From assembly GCF_947492965.1 (NCBI RefSeq), contig NZ_CANLOZ010000005.1, forward strand, positions 372,001-436,000: DNA of 64,000 nucleotides. The letters run 5' to 3'. Every line of letters begins with the position of its first letter. The stretch's first letter is position 1. The DNA is from an uncultured Aquimarina sp. (lineage in GTDB: Bacteria > Bacteroidota > Bacteroidia > Flavobacteriales > Flavobacteriaceae). The position numbers and the translations under genes are program-made. This document shows positions 26,512 through 35,816 of this stretch, piece after piece. The notes beneath the pieces are model-generated. The model saw only the letters and a program-made list of their open reading frames with translations, was not told the DNA's origin and searched no databases.

Positions 26512-29500
26512 TTGAAGCGTAAAAAATTCTGGAAACGAATTTTATTAATAGTAATCTTAGCCCCAATTTTAGTAGTCGGAGGCCTGATGCTATATATCCA
26601 AAGTAACCAATCCGAAATCATTCAAGGAGAAATTGAAAAACTAAACAAAGAACATAAAGGTTTGGTTAGTATTGGAGAAAGTGAACTCTCTCTTTTTAGT
26701 AATTTCCCATACGTTTCTATAAAAGTGTATGATGTCAAAATTTTTGAAACCAAAGAAGATAATGCTCCCGTTATTATGGATGTAAAAGATATCTATGTAG
26801 GTTTCAATCTATGGGATATCGTAAAGGGAAATTATGACATACAATCACTAGTCGTAGAAGAAGGTGTTTTTAATATTGTCATTCATGAAAACAATACCAC
26901 GAATATTCAAAACTCATTAGCAAGCACATCAGAATCGGAGTCCTCCTCTACTAATATTCATCTTAAAAAGATCCGATTTAAAAATTTGGATGTACACACC
27001 TTAGACGAAGCTACAAATTCGGATGTAGAAAAATTCATATATGCTGGTAACGGTGGATTTAGTCAGAAAGACAGTATGATCTCTGGGCACGTAGATACTC
27101 ATTTCGAGTTAAATGTCATTAAAGATGGAGATACCACCTTTATTCATAATAAACATTTCGAAGTACATACGGATCTAGTATTTAATGAAAGGACGGGAAT
27201 TCTCGATATCGCTCCTTCTGGAATTGTAATGGAAAATGGAGATTTCGAATTAGAAGGATCTATAGATACAAAGAATGATGTAGATCTAGATCTTTCTATC
27301 AACGGAACAAAACCTAATTTTGACATGCTGATTGCTTTTGCTCCTACAGATGTTATTCCTGTTTTAGAGAAATATAGAAATGCAGGTGAAATTTATTTTA
27401 ATGCTAAAATTGAAGGTCCTGCTAACAAAGGAAATAGACCCTTTATAAAAGCTAATTTTGGTGCTGGTAAAGCGTATTTAGAAAATACCAAGAGAGCAAA
27501 AAAGATAGATAATATGGGATTCAATGGCTATTTTACCAATGGTAGTAATAGAGATGCCAGCACCATGGAATTTTCGCTAACAGATATGACTGCTTCTTTA
27601 GAAAAAGGAGAATTTAAAGGATCGCTTTTTGTGAAAAATTTTGAATCTCCAGAGGTTGATATGCAAGTAAACTCCAATTTCAATCTTAATTTTATTACAG
27701 AGTTTTTTGAGCTGGAGCAAGTACAAAATACTTCTGGCGAAGTGTCCTTAAAAATGAACTTTCATGATATTATTGATATCGATAATCCTGAAAAGGCTCT
27801 ACAAAAATTAAATCAAGCATATTTTGCAGAACTAAATATAAAAGATCTTAGTTTAGAAGCTAAAGAACTTCCTGCTCCATTACATGACCTCAACGTTCAA
27901 TTAGTCATGAACGGTAAAGAAGCAAACCTAAACCAGTTTGAATTATTAATCGGAGAATCTGATTTGTCTATTAGTGGATTTCTTTCAGACTTACCTGCTA
28001 TGGTACATCATACAGATATTCCTGTAGATGTTCATTTAGATATTAGTTCTAAAAACTTAGATATCGCCCAGCTAACACGTTTTTCTAATCAAGATTCTAT
28101 CAAAACTGGTTTCGATGAACAAATAAAAAAGCTAAGTATGGGGTTTTCTTTTAAAGCTTCTGCTAAAGACTTTACGGAGTCTAAATATTTACCAAAAGGA
28201 GAATTTTTTATCGATAGTTTGTATGCCGATTTAAAACATTATCCACATAAACTACATGATTTCCATGCGGATGTACTTATCGATGATAAAGATCTAAAAA
28301 TTGTAGATTTTACTGGATATATAGATGATAGCGATTTTCATCTTGATGGGCTGGTACACGAATATGCTTTTTGGATGCAACCCGAACTGAATGGCGATGT
28401 TGATTTAGATATCAATCTAACTTCTAAAAAGTTAAAACTCGAAGATATTTTTTCTTATAAAGGAGAAAATTATGTGCCAGAAGAATATCGACATGAAGAA
28501 TTTGAAGATTTGGCTTTGCATTTTGCCTCCAGTATGCATTACAAAGACTCTGCATTACACTCTATCGATCTTACGTTAGACAAATTGGATACAAAAATGA
28601 AACTGCATCCTCTTCGCTTTGACAATTTTAGAGGAAATATTCATTACGAAGATGAACACGTCGTGATAAAAGATTTTCATGGAGAAATAGGAACAACTAA
28701 TTTTAATTTTGATCTTAACTATTACATCGGAGAAGATCAGAAAATAAAGAAAAGGGATAATTATCTTGCCGTAAAAGCTAATTATATAGACTTTGATGCC
28801 CTCTTCAAATTCGATGTTTCATCATCAAAACCAACGGAAGTAGCCGCTTCTAAAACAGCAGATGTAAAAGAACATGCAGAAGCTTTTAACTTATACGAAT
28901 TGCCTTTTACAGATATGCAATTCAAAGCTGATATAGCACACTTTATTTATCATAGAATAGATCTGCAAAACATCAAAGCGGATATAAGGATAACACCTAA
29001 TCACTATATTTATGTGGATACTTTGCATATGAATGCTGCTGGAGGAAATATTCGATTAAGTGGATATTTTAATGGTAGTGATCCTAAACATATTTATATG
29101 CGTCCGGATTTGGTAATGAATAATGTAGATCTGGATAAACTGTTGTTCAAGTTTGAGAACTTTGGGCAAGATCATCTTGTTTCAGAAAATTTACAAGGAA
29201 AACTTACCTCCAGAATTAAAGGAAAGATTAGAGTATATCCTGATATGGTACCGGATCTTGATCAATCCACAGTAGAAATGGATGTAAAAGTATTGAATGG
29301 AAGGTTAAAAAATTATGATCCTATGTTGGCCCTTTCGGATTATATGGGAGATAAAAACCTTCAAAATATTCGATTTGATACTTTACAAAACAACTTGGAT
29401 ATTAATAAGGGAAAAATCAACATCCCTTCTATGACTATTGAATCTACATTAGGCCATATGGAGTTATCAGGTACGCATGATAGCAATCAAAATATTGATT

Positions 29501-29703
29501 ACTTCTTACGAATACCTTGGAAAACTGTAAGAAAAGCTTCTTGGCAAAAACTATTTGGAAACAAAAAAGACTCTATAATCAGTCCAGAACAAGAAGATGA
29601 AATTGTAGAAGTAGATCCCAACAAAAAAACAAAATACCTCAACCTAAAGATTAAAGGTAGTGTAGATGACTACAAGATATCATTAGGAAAGAAAAAGGAA
29701 TAA
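26512..29703 (+). CDS. AsmA-family inner-membrane-anchored bridge protein
   Basis: This 1063-residue protein has one N-terminal membrane helix (about 10-28) and a very long beta-rich periplasmic part of the AsmA superfamily. An AsmA-like start (GESELSLFSNFPYVSIKVYDV, about 53-73) is followed by repeated strand blocks and an AsmA C-terminal region near 930-1030 (LNINKGKINIPSMTIES, then MELSGTHD and IDYFLRIPW). Family members form long hydrophobic grooves implicated in moving phospholipids to the outer membrane. The TTG start places a KRKKFWKR positive stretch before the helix, as expected. The gene precedes DUF2071 by 11 bp. Confidence 0.8.
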   Translation: MKRKKFWKRILLIVILAPILVVGGLMLYIQSNQSEIIQGEIEKLNKEHKGLVSIGESELSLFSNFPYVSIKVYDVKIFETKEDNAPVIMDVKDIYVGFNLWDIVKGNYDIQSLVVEEGVFNIVIHENNTTNIQNSLASTSESESSSTNIHLKKIRFKNLDVHTLDEATNSDVEKFIYAGNGGFSQKDSMISGHVDTHFELNVIKDGDTTFIHNKHFEVHTDLVFNERTGILDIAPSGIVMENGDFELEGSIDTKNDVDLDLSINGTKPNFDMLIAFAPTDVIPVLEKYRNAGEIYFNAKIEGPANKGNRPFIKANFGAGKAYLENTKRAKKIDNMGFNGYFTNGSNRDASTMEFSLTDMTASLEKGEFKGSLFVKNFESPEVDMQVNSNFNLNFITEFFELEQVQNTSGEVSLKMNFHDIIDIDNPEKALQKLNQAYFAELNIKDLSLEAKELPAPLHDLNVQLVMNGKEANLNQFELLIGESDLSISGFLSDLPAMVHHTDIPVDVHLDISSKNLDIAQLTRFSNQDSIKTGFDEQIKKLSMGFSFKASAKDFTESKYLPKGEFFIDSLYADLKHYPHKLHDFHADVLIDDKDLKIVDFTGYIDDSDFHLDGLVHEYAFWMQPELNGDVDLDINLTSKKLKLEDIFSYKGENYVPEEYRHEEFEDLALHFASSMHYKDSALHSIDLTLDKLDTKMKLHPLRFDNFRGNIHYEDEHVVIKDFHGEIGTTNFNFDLNYYIGEDQKIKKRDNYLAVKANYIDFDALFKFDVSSSKPTEVAASKTADVKEHAEAFNLYELPFTDMQFKADIAHFIYHRIDLQNIKADIRITPNHYIYVDTLHMNAAGGNIRLSGYFNGSDPKHIYMRPDLVMNNVDLDKLLFKFENFGQDHLVSENLQGKLTSRIKGKIRVYPDMVPDLDQSTVEMDVKVLNGRLKNYDPMLALSDYMGDKNLQNIRFDTLQNNLDINKGKINIPSMTIESTLGHMELSGTHDSNQNIDYFLRIPWKTVRKASWQKLFGNKKDSIISPEQEDEIVEVDPNKKTKYLNLKIKGSVDDYKISLGKKKE

Positions 29704-29714
29704 AACCATAGATA

Positions 29715-30431
29715 ATGAGCTTTCTAAAGGCAGAATGGAGAAAACTTGCACTCGCCAATTATGTAATTGATAAAAATGTACTTGTTAAATACTTACCTGC
29801 TGGCACAGAATTAGACATATGGAATGGAAACTGCTATGTGAGTCTGGTTGGTTTCATGTTTGTAAACACGAAGCTATTAGGTATAAAAATCCCTTATCAT
29901 GTAAATTTTGAAGAAGTAAATTTGAGGTTTTATGTAAAAAGATTTGAAAATGGTGAATGGAAAAGAGGTGTTGTATTTATTAAAGAAATTGTTCCTAAAC
30001 GTGCATTAACCTTTGTTGCCAATACTGTTTATAACGAAAACTATGAAACGCTCCCAATGGAACATGTTTGGAGCACTGAAAATGATGAAAGAACAGTTCA
30101 GTACAAATGGAAAAGAAATAGTAAATGGAATTCTATAGAGATAAAAGCAAGTATCGATTCTTATCCTATCGAAGCTGATAGCGAAACAGAATTCATCACT
30201 GAGCATTATTGGGGTTATGCAAAGGTAAATGATCAGAAATCTAATGCATATGAAGTAACTCATCCTAAATGGCAAGTATATAAAGTACATACCTATGACA
30301 TCGACGTTGATTTTGGTGCTGTATATGGTAAAGAATTTGAGTTTCTAAATTCTTTAACTCCAAATTCGGTAATGCTTGCAGAAGGATCCAAAATCACCGT
30401 AGAAAGTAAAAGAACGATTCGAAAAAACTAA
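29715..30431 (+). CDS. DUF2071 (YqjF-like) protein
   Basis: This 238-residue protein matches DUF2071 (acetoacetate decarboxylase-like fold): AEWRKLALANYVID near the start, LPAGTELDIWNGNCYVSLVGF at about 35-55, then VNLRFYVKR and the late EHYWGYAKV. The biochemical role of the family is not established. It follows the AsmA-family gene by 11 bp and is probably co-transcribed, which gives no functional hint. Confidence 0.8.
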   Translation: MSFLKAEWRKLALANYVIDKNVLVKYLPAGTELDIWNGNCYVSLVGFMFVNTKLLGIKIPYHVNFEEVNLRFYVKRFENGEWKRGVVFIKEIVPKRALTFVANTVYNENYETLPMEHVWSTENDERTVQYKWKRNSKWNSIEIKASIDSYPIEADSETEFITEHYWGYAKVNDQKSNAYEVTHPKWQVYKVHTYDIDVDFGAVYGKEFEFLNSLTPNSVMLAEGSKITVESKRTIRKN

Positions 30432-30490
30432 ATACCTATTTCCATACTAAGTTTAGTCTAAATAAATAACTCACGAAATAGTCAACATTA

Positions 30491-31054
30491 ATGAAAAATA
30501 AAAAAGCACTTTTAATAATTGACATGCAAAAAGGTTCTTTTACTGAAGAAACTCCTCGATTTGATACAGACGGTGTTATAAAACGAATAAATCAATTAGC
30601 TGATGTATTTCGTAAAATCGGATTACCTGTAATCTATATTCAACATGATGGAACAGGAACTGGAGCTTTTGAAAAAAACACTTGGGAATGGGAATTATTA
30701 GAATCATTAGAGATAACGACAAGTGACATATTCATTAATAAGTATGCGAATGATGTTTTTTATAACTCTAAGCTTCAATCAAAACTACAATCCTTAGACG
30801 TGACCGATTTATTAGTAACAGGATGCGCAACTGATTTTTGTGTAGAATCTACGATTCAATCTGCATTAACAAAGGATTACCATATCACTGTTGTTTCCGA
30901 TGGTCATACTACTGGTGAAAGACCACATTTAACTGCAGAAAAAGTAATTACACATTATAATTGGGTATGGCAAAATATGATCCCTACCAACGGTAGCATT
31001 ACGGTAAATAGTTTCAAAAATATAATACAAGATTTAGAATTAGTATCATATTAG
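30491..31054 (+). CDS. Isochorismatase-family cysteine hydrolase
   Basis: This 187-residue protein has the catalytic triad of the isochorismatase superfamily: Asp11 (LIIDMQ), Lys84 (NKYANDVF) and Cys117 (GCATDFCVES). Members hydrolyse amides such as nicotinamide, N-carbamoylsarcosine or biuret, or isochorismate. The substrate cannot be set from sequence, though the spacing matches the YcaC/nicotinamidase-like branch. It is cytoplasmic. Confidence 0.88.
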   Translation: MKNKKALLIIDMQKGSFTEETPRFDTDGVIKRINQLADVFRKIGLPVIYIQHDGTGTGAFEKNTWEWELLESLEITTSDIFINKYANDVFYNSKLQSKLQSLDVTDLLVTGCATDFCVESTIQSALTKDYHITVVSDGHTTGERPHLTAEKVITHYNWVWQNMIPTNGSITVNSFKNIIQDLELVSY

Positions 31055-31176
31055 AAGTATGATCTTACCCTTTAGCAAAGGATAATTCTATCTTCAAAAA
31101 AACCAACCATTTTACATAAAAACACTATTTCTCAAAGTTATTCTCATTTCCTGAAAATAGAAAATTCATATACTAA

Positions 31177-31206
31177 GTAACATTTTGGATCATTAAGATA
31201 CTTATA
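31177..31206 (+). promoter_or_regulatory. Candidate ECF-sigma-type promoter, copy D
   Basis: GTAACATTT starts at 31177 and TACTTATA at 31199, spacing 22 nt, the same as the copies at 9581, 15677 and 20605. It lies 30 bp before the GTG start of the 31236 gene, the shortest distance of the four. Confidence 0.6.
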
Positions 31207-31235
31207 CCTAAGTTTAGCTTATAAAACATGCTACA

Positions 31236-31793
31236 GTGGAGATCCCTAAATTCTTATTTCATTACTACGAACTCGATAATGGTCCTTTTCGAAATATCAC
31301 TGAGTTTGGTTACGAAAAAGCAAAAGATATGCAAAACGAGATAACACATGGAGTGAATAGTAAAAGACCTAAAAACTATATAGATTTAAGGTTTTCGTTA
31401 GAAAATAGAATTAGAGAACAATTCATCCAAAAAGGAGGGAAACCAAATAGAAAAGATCCTTTTTACTTTACGTTAGGAGCGTGCGAGTTTGCAAAATCTT
31501 GGTATACAAATCCAGGAGTTATAAAAATTCTACTAACAGACTTTAGGGCTGAACATATAAGTTTCACATATCCAGATAGTATGGTGTCGTTTCAGTTTCA
31601 TGACGAACCTAAACTAAAAACCTATCGAAAAGATAGCAACGGACAAGTATTCTTATTAGATGAAATACCAAGTCTTATAGACGAATATGGTTTACCATCT
31701 GAAGAAAAATCTAAAAATGACGAACGATTTAAATATGATAAATATATTGAATGTCAAGTTTGGGATGATCAAATAATCAAGAACTATAAATAG
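31236..31793 (+). CDS. Hypothetical soluble protein under motif copy D
   Basis: This 185-residue cytoplasmic protein starts at GTG, which lies soon after an in-frame stop (31215). It has recognisable conserved-looking segments (FHYYELDNGPFRNI, FIQKGGKP, FTLGACEFAKSWY, FTYPDSM, ECQVWDD). I recall similar hypothetical proteins in Firmicutes but no function, so I give none. It may be co-regulated with the other three motif-bearing loci. Confidence 0.6.
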   Translation: MEIPKFLFHYYELDNGPFRNITEFGYEKAKDMQNEITHGVNSKRPKNYIDLRFSLENRIREQFIQKGGKPNRKDPFYFTLGACEFAKSWYTNPGVIKILLTDFRAEHISFTYPDSMVSFQFHDEPKLKTYRKDSNGQVFLLDEIPSLIDEYGLPSEEKSKNDERFKYDKYIECQVWDDQIIKNYK

Positions 31794-31794
31794 G

Positions 31795-31941
31795 AAATTA
31801 ACATCTATAGGAAGTTCAAAATTTATTGTCGATATTGTAAAACCAAAAGCTATAATTGAATTTGTGACTAATGCTAAAGGATCCATCAATAAATGCATTT
31901 TAACGCAAGGTGAAGCTACCGAATGGATCAAGAAAAATTAA
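31795..31941 (+). pseudogene. 48-codon gene fragment, C-terminal piece of a secreted or hydrolase-type protein
   Basis: Directly after the 31236 gene (stop ending at 31793) another frame reads 48 coherent residues, KLTSIGSSKFIVDIVKPK then IIEFVTNAKGSINK and ending TEWIKKN, with no start codon of its own. The pattern (F-V-T-N-x-K-G-x-I-x-x-x-I-L-x-Q-G) is like the C-terminal DUF3471-type tail of Bacteroidota serine hydrolases and similar proteins. It looks like the 3' end left after a deletion. Confidence 0.5.
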
Positions 31942-31987
31942 AACAACCTGCAGACTCTAAATAATTTGTTTGCCACACCTTTTAGAA

Positions 31988-32392
31988 ATGACATTCTACC
32001 AGGAAAAAATAAACCATATCAAAGCTAGCTGCTATTCTAATGATCAGCAGATTCAAACGATTATAGAAACTCGTCAATTCATCGACACTAATTTTGAAAA
32101 AGATCTAAACTTAAATGTATTGTCGGACGTAAACTCTACTTCTAAATATCATTTACATAGACTTTTTAAACGATATTACGGACTTACTCCCAAACAATAT
32201 CTAATTGATAAACGTATTGAGCAATCAAAGAAAAATTTAAAAAAAGGAATGTCGGTAACTGAAACTTGTTTTGCGGTTGGTTTCGAAAGTTTAGGCTCAT
32301 TCAGTAAATTATTCAAGACTAAAACAGGAAAATCACCAAGCAAATTTCAAAAAGAGCAAGTTTCGAGAAGCGAATTAGACACAAACTTTTAA
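31988..32392 (+). CDS. Small AraC-family regulator
   Basis: This 134-residue protein, counted from the ATG at 31988, is essentially only the AraC DNA-binding module. It has two helix-turn-helices in residues 35-125 (LNVLSDVNSTSKYHLHRLFK, then SVTETCFAVGFESLGSFSKLFK), preceded by a short helix and lacking a sensor domain. It precedes two VOC-family genes on the same strand (gaps 32 and 58 bp); regulator-VOC pairs are common in Bacteroidota. The upstream TTG at 31970 would add only six residues. Confidence 0.8.
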   Translation: MTFYQEKINHIKASCYSNDQQIQTIIETRQFIDTNFEKDLNLNVLSDVNSTSKYHLHRLFKRYYGLTPKQYLIDKRIEQSKKNLKKGMSVTETCFAVGFESLGSFSKLFKTKTGKSPSKFQKEQVSRSELDTNF

Positions 32393-32423
32393 CCTTTGAC
32401 AAATAAATCAAATAATACAAACA

Positions 32424-32819
32424 ATGAAAGTAACCCTAATTAGTATTCCTGTTAGAGATCAAGAAAAAGCGTTGAAATTTTATACCGAAAAACTAGGTTT
32501 TATCATAAAAAAAGATGCTCCATTAGGTGGCGGAAACAGATGGATCACACTCGTTTCTCCAGAATGGCAAGATGGACCAGAATTATTATTAGAACCTGCT
32601 CCGAATCACTTCGAACCTAGCAAAGTTTTTCAAGATGCATTAATGGAAGCTGGTATACCCTATACTCAATTTGATGTGGATAGTGTAGATGAAGAATATG
32701 ACCGCCTCCTAAAACTTGATGTTGCCTTTAGCGTACAACCAACAGAAATGGGAACGGTAAAATTTGCAGTTTTCAATGATACTTGTGGTAACAATATTCA
32801 AATTGTAGAAACACTATAA
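32424..32819 (+). CDS. VOC-family (glyoxalase-like) protein
   Basis: This 131-residue protein has the paired beta-alpha-beta-beta-beta modules of the vicinal oxygen chelate fold: SIPVRDQEKALKFYTEKLGF at the start and FAVFNDTCGNNIQIVE at the end, where the last Glu is a metal ligand in many members. The first-strand His ligand is missing (VTLISIPV), so metal binding may be altered. Possible roles include antibiotic resistance or glyoxalase-type chemistry. It is next to an AraC regulator and a second VOC gene. Confidence 0.8.
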   Translation: MKVTLISIPVRDQEKALKFYTEKLGFIIKKDAPLGGGNRWITLVSPEWQDGPELLLEPAPNHFEPSKVFQDALMEAGIPYTQFDVDSVDEEYDRLLKLDVAFSVQPTEMGTVKFAVFNDTCGNNIQIVETL

Positions 32820-32876
32820 ATAGGAATCGTATTAATAAGAAGTCATTCTAGTAATCGATCATTAATCTCATTATAC

Positions 32877-33263
32877 ATGCAAAACTTTTTATTTAACCAT
32901 ATAGCACTGTCCGTAAAAGATGTTGACGAATCGGTTAAATTTTATCAAGAATTACTTGACCTTGAAGAAATTGAAAATACTGCCTCTAATTCCAAAACAA
33001 GATGGTTGTCCTTTGCCGAAGGGAAACAACTTCACTTGATTCCACGTCCAAATGCCGAAATCAAAACAAATAAAGCAGTTCATTTTGCTTTGTCTACAGC
33101 TAGTTTTGATGCGTTTATAGAACGTCTAAATGAGCTAAAAGTGGAATACTCTGATTGGAAGGATACTCCTAACAAGGATTACATAAGAAAAGACGGTATC
33201 AGACAAGTATATTTTCAGGATCCGAATGAATATTGGATAGAAGTAAACGATGATACTGCATGA
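32877..33263 (+). CDS. VOC-family (glyoxalase/bleomycin-resistance-like) protein
   Basis: This 128-residue VOC protein has an N-terminal His (His8, FNHIALSVKD), a middle His (VHFALS) and a C-terminal Glu (YWIEVND), a plausible complete metal triad unlike its neighbour. The RQVYFQDPNEYWIEV end is typical of glyoxalase I and FosA-type proteins. It lies in a likely operon with the AraC regulator and the preceding VOC gene. Substrate unknown. Confidence 0.82.
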   Translation: MQNFLFNHIALSVKDVDESVKFYQELLDLEEIENTASNSKTRWLSFAEGKQLHLIPRPNAEIKTNKAVHFALSTASFDAFIERLNELKVEYSDWKDTPNKDYIRKDGIRQVYFQDPNEYWIEVNDDTA

Positions 33264-33302
33264 CGTTGGATATATTCCTAGGTCGTGTTTAAAACAAAAC
33301 AA

Positions 33303-34226
33303 ATGAAATTTAAACTTATTGCGATAATAATATTATTAAGTAACCTAAGCTTAGCACAAACGGAATTAAATTGTTTAAAAAAAATTAAGGAGAGTAAGTG
33401 GAATTATTCTATCTGTATTGATTCAACAATGGGAGTTGATTTTACCAATATGTCCGAAATTCTTATTAAACAATATGAAATTTCAGAGTCTAGAAAACTT
33501 ACTCGTCAATTATCAATAAGAAAATCATATAATTATAATGATAAATCTTCAAAAGAATTATGGTCTTATGAATTTGGGAATACAAAATTTAAAGACTCCA
33601 GATTGATTTCCTCGACGGATAGTATCTTTAAAATAAATGATAATAATTTTTACTCAAAGAAGGAAATTTACAAAGATCAGGAAGATAAAATTTGGACCAT
33701 GTCATATGCAATCGGTCTTTATAAAAGTCAATATTATGCCTTTCATACAATGGGGATAAATGAGGGAAATGATTCTTATGAGTTTTTGTTAAAAGTAATC
33801 AACCGAAGTAGTTTCTTTGGTAAACCCGTCCTTAAAGATGATAGAAAAATAAAGAATGACTTCCTAAATAATTTGATTCAAGGAATAAATGACAAGAAAG
33901 CCTTAAATCGAATTCTTTTAAATACTGATACTTTTATGTCAGCAGCTCCTGAGGGAGAGAAACAAATGCTCATAAAAGAACGTTCAAAAATTCAATTAAT
34001 GATTGATAGATGGAATGAATCCGCAAATTCATTTGTGGAAGAAATGAAAGATTTTAAAACTGTTTCTGTAAAAAATTCAAATTTTCAACAAGATAATTCA
34101 CAACCAAATGTAACAAGCTATTTTGGTAAGGTTATATTCAATTGCGATGAACAAGAAATAAGTTATAAAATATTGTCTATGGAGATAAATGGAAAAATGT
34201 ACTTAGCACGAATGATGAAAAATTAA
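33303..34226 (+). CDS. Hypothetical secreted protein
   Basis: This 307-residue protein, counted from the ATG at 33303 (the upstream GTG at 33285 would spoil the signal peptide), has a signal peptide ending at LSLAQ (about 19). The mature part is Lys/Asp/Ser-rich with alternating helices and strands. I recognise no domain. It stands alone between the VOC genes and an AraC gene. Confidence 0.5.
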   Translation: MKFKLIAIIILLSNLSLAQTELNCLKKIKESKWNYSICIDSTMGVDFTNMSEILIKQYEISESRKLTRQLSIRKSYNYNDKSSKELWSYEFGNTKFKDSRLISSTDSIFKINDNNFYSKKEIYKDQEDKIWTMSYAIGLYKSQYYAFHTMGINEGNDSYEFLLKVINRSSFFGKPVLKDDRKIKNDFLNNLIQGINDKKALNRILLNTDTFMSAAPEGEKQMLIKERSKIQLMIDRWNESANSFVEEMKDFKTVSVKNSNFQQDNSQPNVTSYFGKVIFNCDEQEISYKILSMEINGKMYLARMMKN

Positions 34227-34463
34227 TTCTATACATAACACTATATAAAAATACATTAAAAACGCATTTTACATTAAACGGTATTTAATCTAAAAATTTT
34301 TGATTTTAAAAAAAACTGCAAAAATGAACTCACCAAACCATTAGATTGGTTAGAACGAAAAGAGATTACTCATAAAATGCTATAAAATATATAACAGTCA
34401 TCAAAAACTCTATAGGTTTTACTAACTTAGAGGTGTCAGTGAACCTACTTTTAAATTATTAAA

Positions 34464-35318
34464 ATGACCAGAGATATTATCGATATCAATGATTTCACTA
34501 TTTTGGTGGAAACCGCTTTTTCTAAAGAAGTTGTCAAAGACTCCTGTAGATTCGACGAACCTGTGATTGCAGTAGCATTCTATGGATCTGGCAATGTTGA
34601 TTTAGAAATGTCTGCTCCTACGGGCTCTCATCATTTTAATTATACCAAAGGTCTGGCACTTTCCTTTTTCGCAGATGAACAGGTAGATTGTATTCATACA
34701 GTTTCTAAAGACAATCCTCTAGAATGTATTGTGATAGCAACAGCTACTCGAAATTTAAAAAACCTACCTAATCAGGAAGGAGAACTATTTTCTGAACTGC
34801 TAAAGAACCTTGTAAACCCAAAAGACCATTATGTAGAAGGTCCTAGTTTTTATATGACTCCAGAAATGCATCAAATTATCGATAGTCTTTTTAATATAAA
34901 ATATGAAGGAAAAACTAAAATGATGTTTTTCAGAAGTCAGATAACCACATTATTATCACATTTTTTTGGTCAACTAGCTGCTAATCATGCACAGCATCTA
35001 AAATCAATTGATAAAAACAGACTACAAAAAGCAAAAGATATTCTTTCTAGTAATCTCAATAACCCTCCTTCCCTTTCTGAGCTTTCTAAGGAATTGGGAT
35101 TAAATACTACCAAACTTAAAAAAGAGTTTAAAGAAGTTTTTGGACTTCCCGTATTTAAATACTTACAAAATCAAAGATTAACTACTGCTCATAGCATGAT
35201 CAGCAAAAAGAAAGCTACCGTACAAGAAGCTGCTTGGCATGTGGGGTATGATAGCTTAAGCTCTTTTTCCAATGCTTTCGCTAAGAAATTTGGGTATAGA
35301 CCTAGTCAAATTAAATAA
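34464..35318 (+). CDS. AraC-family regulator with N-terminal sensor domain
   Basis: This 284-residue regulator has an N-terminal beta-rich sensor region (about 1-150) and a C-terminal AraC double helix-turn-helix (about 190-284: SLSELSKELGLNTTKLKKEFK, 21 residues, then EAAWHVGYDSLSSFSNAFAKK). The layout suits a ligand-responsive activator. It heads a cluster of same-strand genes (35410 DUF5367, 35817 DUF1772, 36355 NmrA-like), probably its targets. Confidence 0.85.
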   Translation: MTRDIIDINDFTILVETAFSKEVVKDSCRFDEPVIAVAFYGSGNVDLEMSAPTGSHHFNYTKGLALSFFADEQVDCIHTVSKDNPLECIVIATATRNLKNLPNQEGELFSELLKNLVNPKDHYVEGPSFYMTPEMHQIIDSLFNIKYEGKTKMMFFRSQITTLLSHFFGQLAANHAQHLKSIDKNRLQKAKDILSSNLNNPPSLSELSKELGLNTTKLKKEFKEVFGLPVFKYLQNQRLTTAHSMISKKKATVQEAAWHVGYDSLSSFSNAFAKKFGYRPSQIK

Positions 35319-35409
35319 ACGTCTTTTCGAACAAATCATACTTCTTTTGGAATAAATAATCCCAGAAGTTCTACTCTAATTTTGTCTTGTAATCAAAAAA
35401 ATATAAGAC

Positions 35410-35811
35410 ATGAAAATTTTTAGATTAGTAACTATCGGTATTGGAATTTGGATTTTAGCAGTATGTGCTTTCACATTCTCATATGAATTCCAAATCCTAC
35501 ATAACCCTGAACAGCAAGCCAATATGGTTTTATCTTTATCAATACTTCCATTAGTCTGGTTAGGATCTTCTATATATTATAAAAACGGCGTTACAACTAA
35601 TGGGTATATCGTAGGAGTAGTATTCTTTTTGATCGCAGCATTTTTAGACACGCTCATCACTGTTCCGCTCTTTATTATGCCAAATGGAGGTAATTACTAC
35701 ACGTTTTTTACAGACTTCAGCTTTTGGATTATTGCGATAGAGCTTGTGGGTGTAGCCATGCTATTCTACTACCTAAAGGTTTATCCTAAAGTAAAAACAA
35801 TCAAAGCCTAA
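35410..35811 (+). CDS. DUF5367 membrane protein
   Basis: This 133-residue protein is almost entirely four membrane helices (about 5-25, 42-58, 68-90, 103-123), fitting DUF5367. A TAATTTTG minus-7 box lies at 35377-35384, 25 bp before the ATG, so it has its own promoter although the AraC gene is close upstream. The next gene (DUF1772) begins 5 bp after its stop. Function unknown. Confidence 0.7.
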   Translation: MKIFRLVTIGIGIWILAVCAFTFSYEFQILHNPEQQANMVLSLSILPLVWLGSSIYYKNGVTTNGYIVGVVFFLIAAFLDTLITVPLFIMPNGGNYYTFFTDFSFWIIAIELVGVAMLFYYLKVYPKVKTIKA

Positions 35812-35816
35812 CGATT

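Noticed and set aside
27144..27326. Antisense ORF within the AsmA gene and other similar antisense ORFs (for example 45568-45900, 38594-38830)
   Set aside because: They are shadows in other frames of well-supported genes, with no homology signs or own signals.
34278..34385. Startless 35-codon frame ending LTKPLDWLERKEITHKML
   Set aside because: It looks protein-like, but has no start codon and I recognise no family; could be chance.
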